The notes under the pieces were generated by a model. It saw only the letters and a list, made by a program, of their open reading frames with translations. It had not been told where the DNA came from and ran no database searches. From Laspinema palackyanum D2a (GTDB lineage: Bacteria > Cyanobacteriota > Cyanobacteriia > Cyanobacteriales > Laspinemataceae): DNA of 64,000 nucleotides. Made by a program: the position numbers and the translations under genes. Positions 62,991 through 64,000 of this stretch are shown here, one piece after another (position 1 is the stretch's first letter; every line of letters begins with the position of its first letter). The stretch is taken from positions 1 through 64,000 of the forward strand of contig JAMXFF010000001.1 of the NCBI GenBank assembly GCA_025370845.1, in the 5' to 3' direction.

Positions 62991-63599
62991 GTGGAGACTT
63001 GGGCGCGCGATCGCACGAAATTTATCGTTGAACCCATTGCCAAGGGGATTGCCAAACTGGGCATTTCTGCCAATACGATTACACTGTTGAGTCTGTTGTT
63101 GAATATTTTGGCGGCAGGGATGATTGCCAATGATCAACCGTTGTGGGGGGGATTGTTAATGGGATTGATCGCCATGCCCCTCGATGCGATCGATGGGGCC
63201 GTCGCCCGGTTACTCAATCAACAGAATGCATTTGGGGCGTTTTTTGATTCAGTCTTAGACCGATTTTCTGAAGGGGCCATCTTGATTGGCATCACGATTT
63301 TATTGATCCACCGTCAAGAGTACCCCTCGATTCCAATTTGTTTGTTGGCCCTGTTGGGGTCGCAGATGGTCAGTTATACCCGTGCAAGGGCGGAAGGATT
63401 GAAGATTGAGTGCAAGGTGGGGTGGTTTCCTCGACTGCCTCGGGTAATTGTAATGGCGCTAGGGTTAATTGTGGATCAGTTGCTTGTGGCGTTGTCCGTC
63501 CTGGCGATCGCTAGTTTATTGACCAGTTTACAGCGGATTATTCATGTTTATCGGGTTACCCATCCAGTGGAGGATTCATCGAAAATGGGGGTTTCGTAA
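62991..63599 (+). CDS. CDP-alcohol phosphatidyltransferase family protein
   Basis: A 202-residue membrane enzyme that joins CDP-diacylglycerol (or CDP-alcohol) to an acceptor alcohol. The catalytic motif is complete: DAIDGAVARLLNQQNAFGAFFDSVLDR (about 62-88), i.e. DXXDGXXAR-X8-GXXXDXXXD. Five or six helices. The start is GTG 62991. The acceptor cannot be read; inositol-phosphate-synthase-like and PgsA-like relatives share this motif. Confidence 0.88.
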   Translation: METWARDRTKFIVEPIAKGIAKLGISANTITLLSLLLNILAAGMIANDQPLWGGLLMGLIAMPLDAIDGAVARLLNQQNAFGAFFDSVLDRFSEGAILIGITILLIHRQEYPSIPICLLALLGSQMVSYTRARAEGLKIECKVGWFPRLPRVIVMALGLIVDQLLVALSVLAIASLLTSLQRIIHVYRVTHPVEDSSKMGVS

Positions 63600-63657
63600 G
63601 ATTTGAGGCAACCGACCGATCAGCGGATCGGTCGGTTTGTTAATTCCCCCCATATTT

Positions 63658-64000
63658 TTAACTCGGCATTGATTCGCCCGTTTGCCACTCCCGGAGGGGA
63701 CCGAAATTTTCGAGTTTGCGGGTGGCAACCTGGGCGGCAAATCTGGCAGCAAGATGACAGGGTTCGCCGGTTAATCGAGAATATAAATAACCGGCGATGT
63801 AGGTATCTCCGCAGCCAGTTGGATCGACGGAGGTAGTAGGAGGAAAGGCGGGAATTGGCTCCAGATTCCCGGATTGATAAACCCAAGAACCTTGACTTCC
63901 TGCGGTGATTAAGACTTCTCGAACTCCCCACTGATTCAAGGCGATCGCCGCCGGTTCTATGGCGGTTTTTCCCGATAGCAGTTGTGCCTCTTGGATATCC
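63658..64000 (-). CDS. PfkB-family carbohydrate kinase, C-terminal part (runs off the window)
   Basis: The minus-strand frame enters at the window end and stops at 63658, giving about 114 residues of the C-terminal half. It begins DIQEAQLLSGKTAIEPAAIAL and continues NQWGVREVLITAGSQGSWVY. The PfkB signature 2 is DPTGCGDTYIAGYLY, with the catalytic Asp of GCGD and the anion-hole Gly residues. The substrate (fructose, ribose or another sugar or nucleoside) cannot be told from this part. Confidence 0.88.
   Translation of the reverse strand, partial: DIQEAQLLSGKTAIEPAAIALNQWGVREVLITAGSQGSWVYQSGNLEPIPAFPPTTSVDPTGCGDTYIAGYLYSRLTGEPCHLAARFAAQVATRKLENFGPLREWQTGESMPS

Noticed and set aside
63620..63931. 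103-codon minus-strand frame at the window end
   Set aside because: It is out of frame with the clear PfkB kinase end and has a random, Ser/Arg-rich sequence.

Overview
The window is chromosomal DNA of a cyanobacterium, most likely a filamentous oscillatorialean (Oscillatoria/Laspinema-like). I infer this from the dense GCGATCGC (HIP1) octamers, a psbA gene, and cyanobacterial or plastid families: PipX, a CP12-like protein, Ycf23, SepF next to PipX/PipY, a UbiA prenyltransferase of the plastoquinone type, DUF3086/DUF3119 and DUF29. Genes are mostly short operons of housekeeping functions separated by gaps rich in palindromic repeats. I found no phage, no IS transposase, no CRISPR array, no rRNA and no convincing tRNA.

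Layout. 0-6 kb: a small secreted protein, an NB-ARC type ATPase split by an in-frame TGA, psbA (high-light type D1, Glu130), a TacAT-like toxin-antitoxin pair, a Uma2-like nuclease and a lipoprotein. 6-18 kb: der, an EcfT transporter subunit overlapping a TrpE/PabB-family gene, the pipX-pipY-sepF-proC cluster, then on the minus strand mlaE-DUF3119-DUF3086-plsY, which looks like a lipid-homeostasis operon. 18-30 kb: an unusual Wzz-like membrane protein fused to a degenerate HNH domain, beside a Ppx/GppA phosphatase, then ubiA, a repeat-filled 1 kb gap, an M23 peptidase, glgA, a GH108-like lysozyme, hemC and a P-loop kinase-like protein. 30-39 kb: hypothetical and pentapeptide/TPR proteins and an NAD cluster pncB-nadD-nrtR-nadE. 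39-47 kb: phytol-kinase-like protein, yidD, small cyanobacterial proteins, a CP12 variant, SelO, ChaB, a DUF2256 protein, an asparaginase, a candidate structured RNA that resembles 6S RNA, and DUF29. 47-64 kb: glmU, an HD-GYP response regulator, an MnmC-like methyltransferase overlapping an orphan M-S fused DNA adenine methylase, a BadF-type kinase, an M1 aminopeptidase with HEAT repeats, a SiaA/SiaB/STAS-like partner-switching module, ycf23, a rhodanese, a CDP-alcohol phosphotransferase and the 3' part of a PfkB sugar kinase.

The most distinctive features are: (1) the Wzz-like/HNH fusion at 18905-20119, in which an HNH_2-like domain that has lost both histidines sits where a BY-kinase domain would normally be; (2) a REP-like palindrome family (GTAG or GGAG followed by an AACGAC/GTCGTT hairpin) in several arrays, with compensatory stem changes and a pair of six-copy arrays facing each other; (3) three copies of a ~180-220 bp MITE, two of them visibly inserted into other repeats, one with a 10 bp target duplication; (4) a structured ncRNA candidate behind a near-consensus promoter at 45716-45945; (5) a CP12 variant lacking its second C-terminal cysteine.

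Start codons were chosen by family alignment, Shine-Dalgarno spacing and codon identity. Functional names rest on recognisable motifs read by eye, without database searches.
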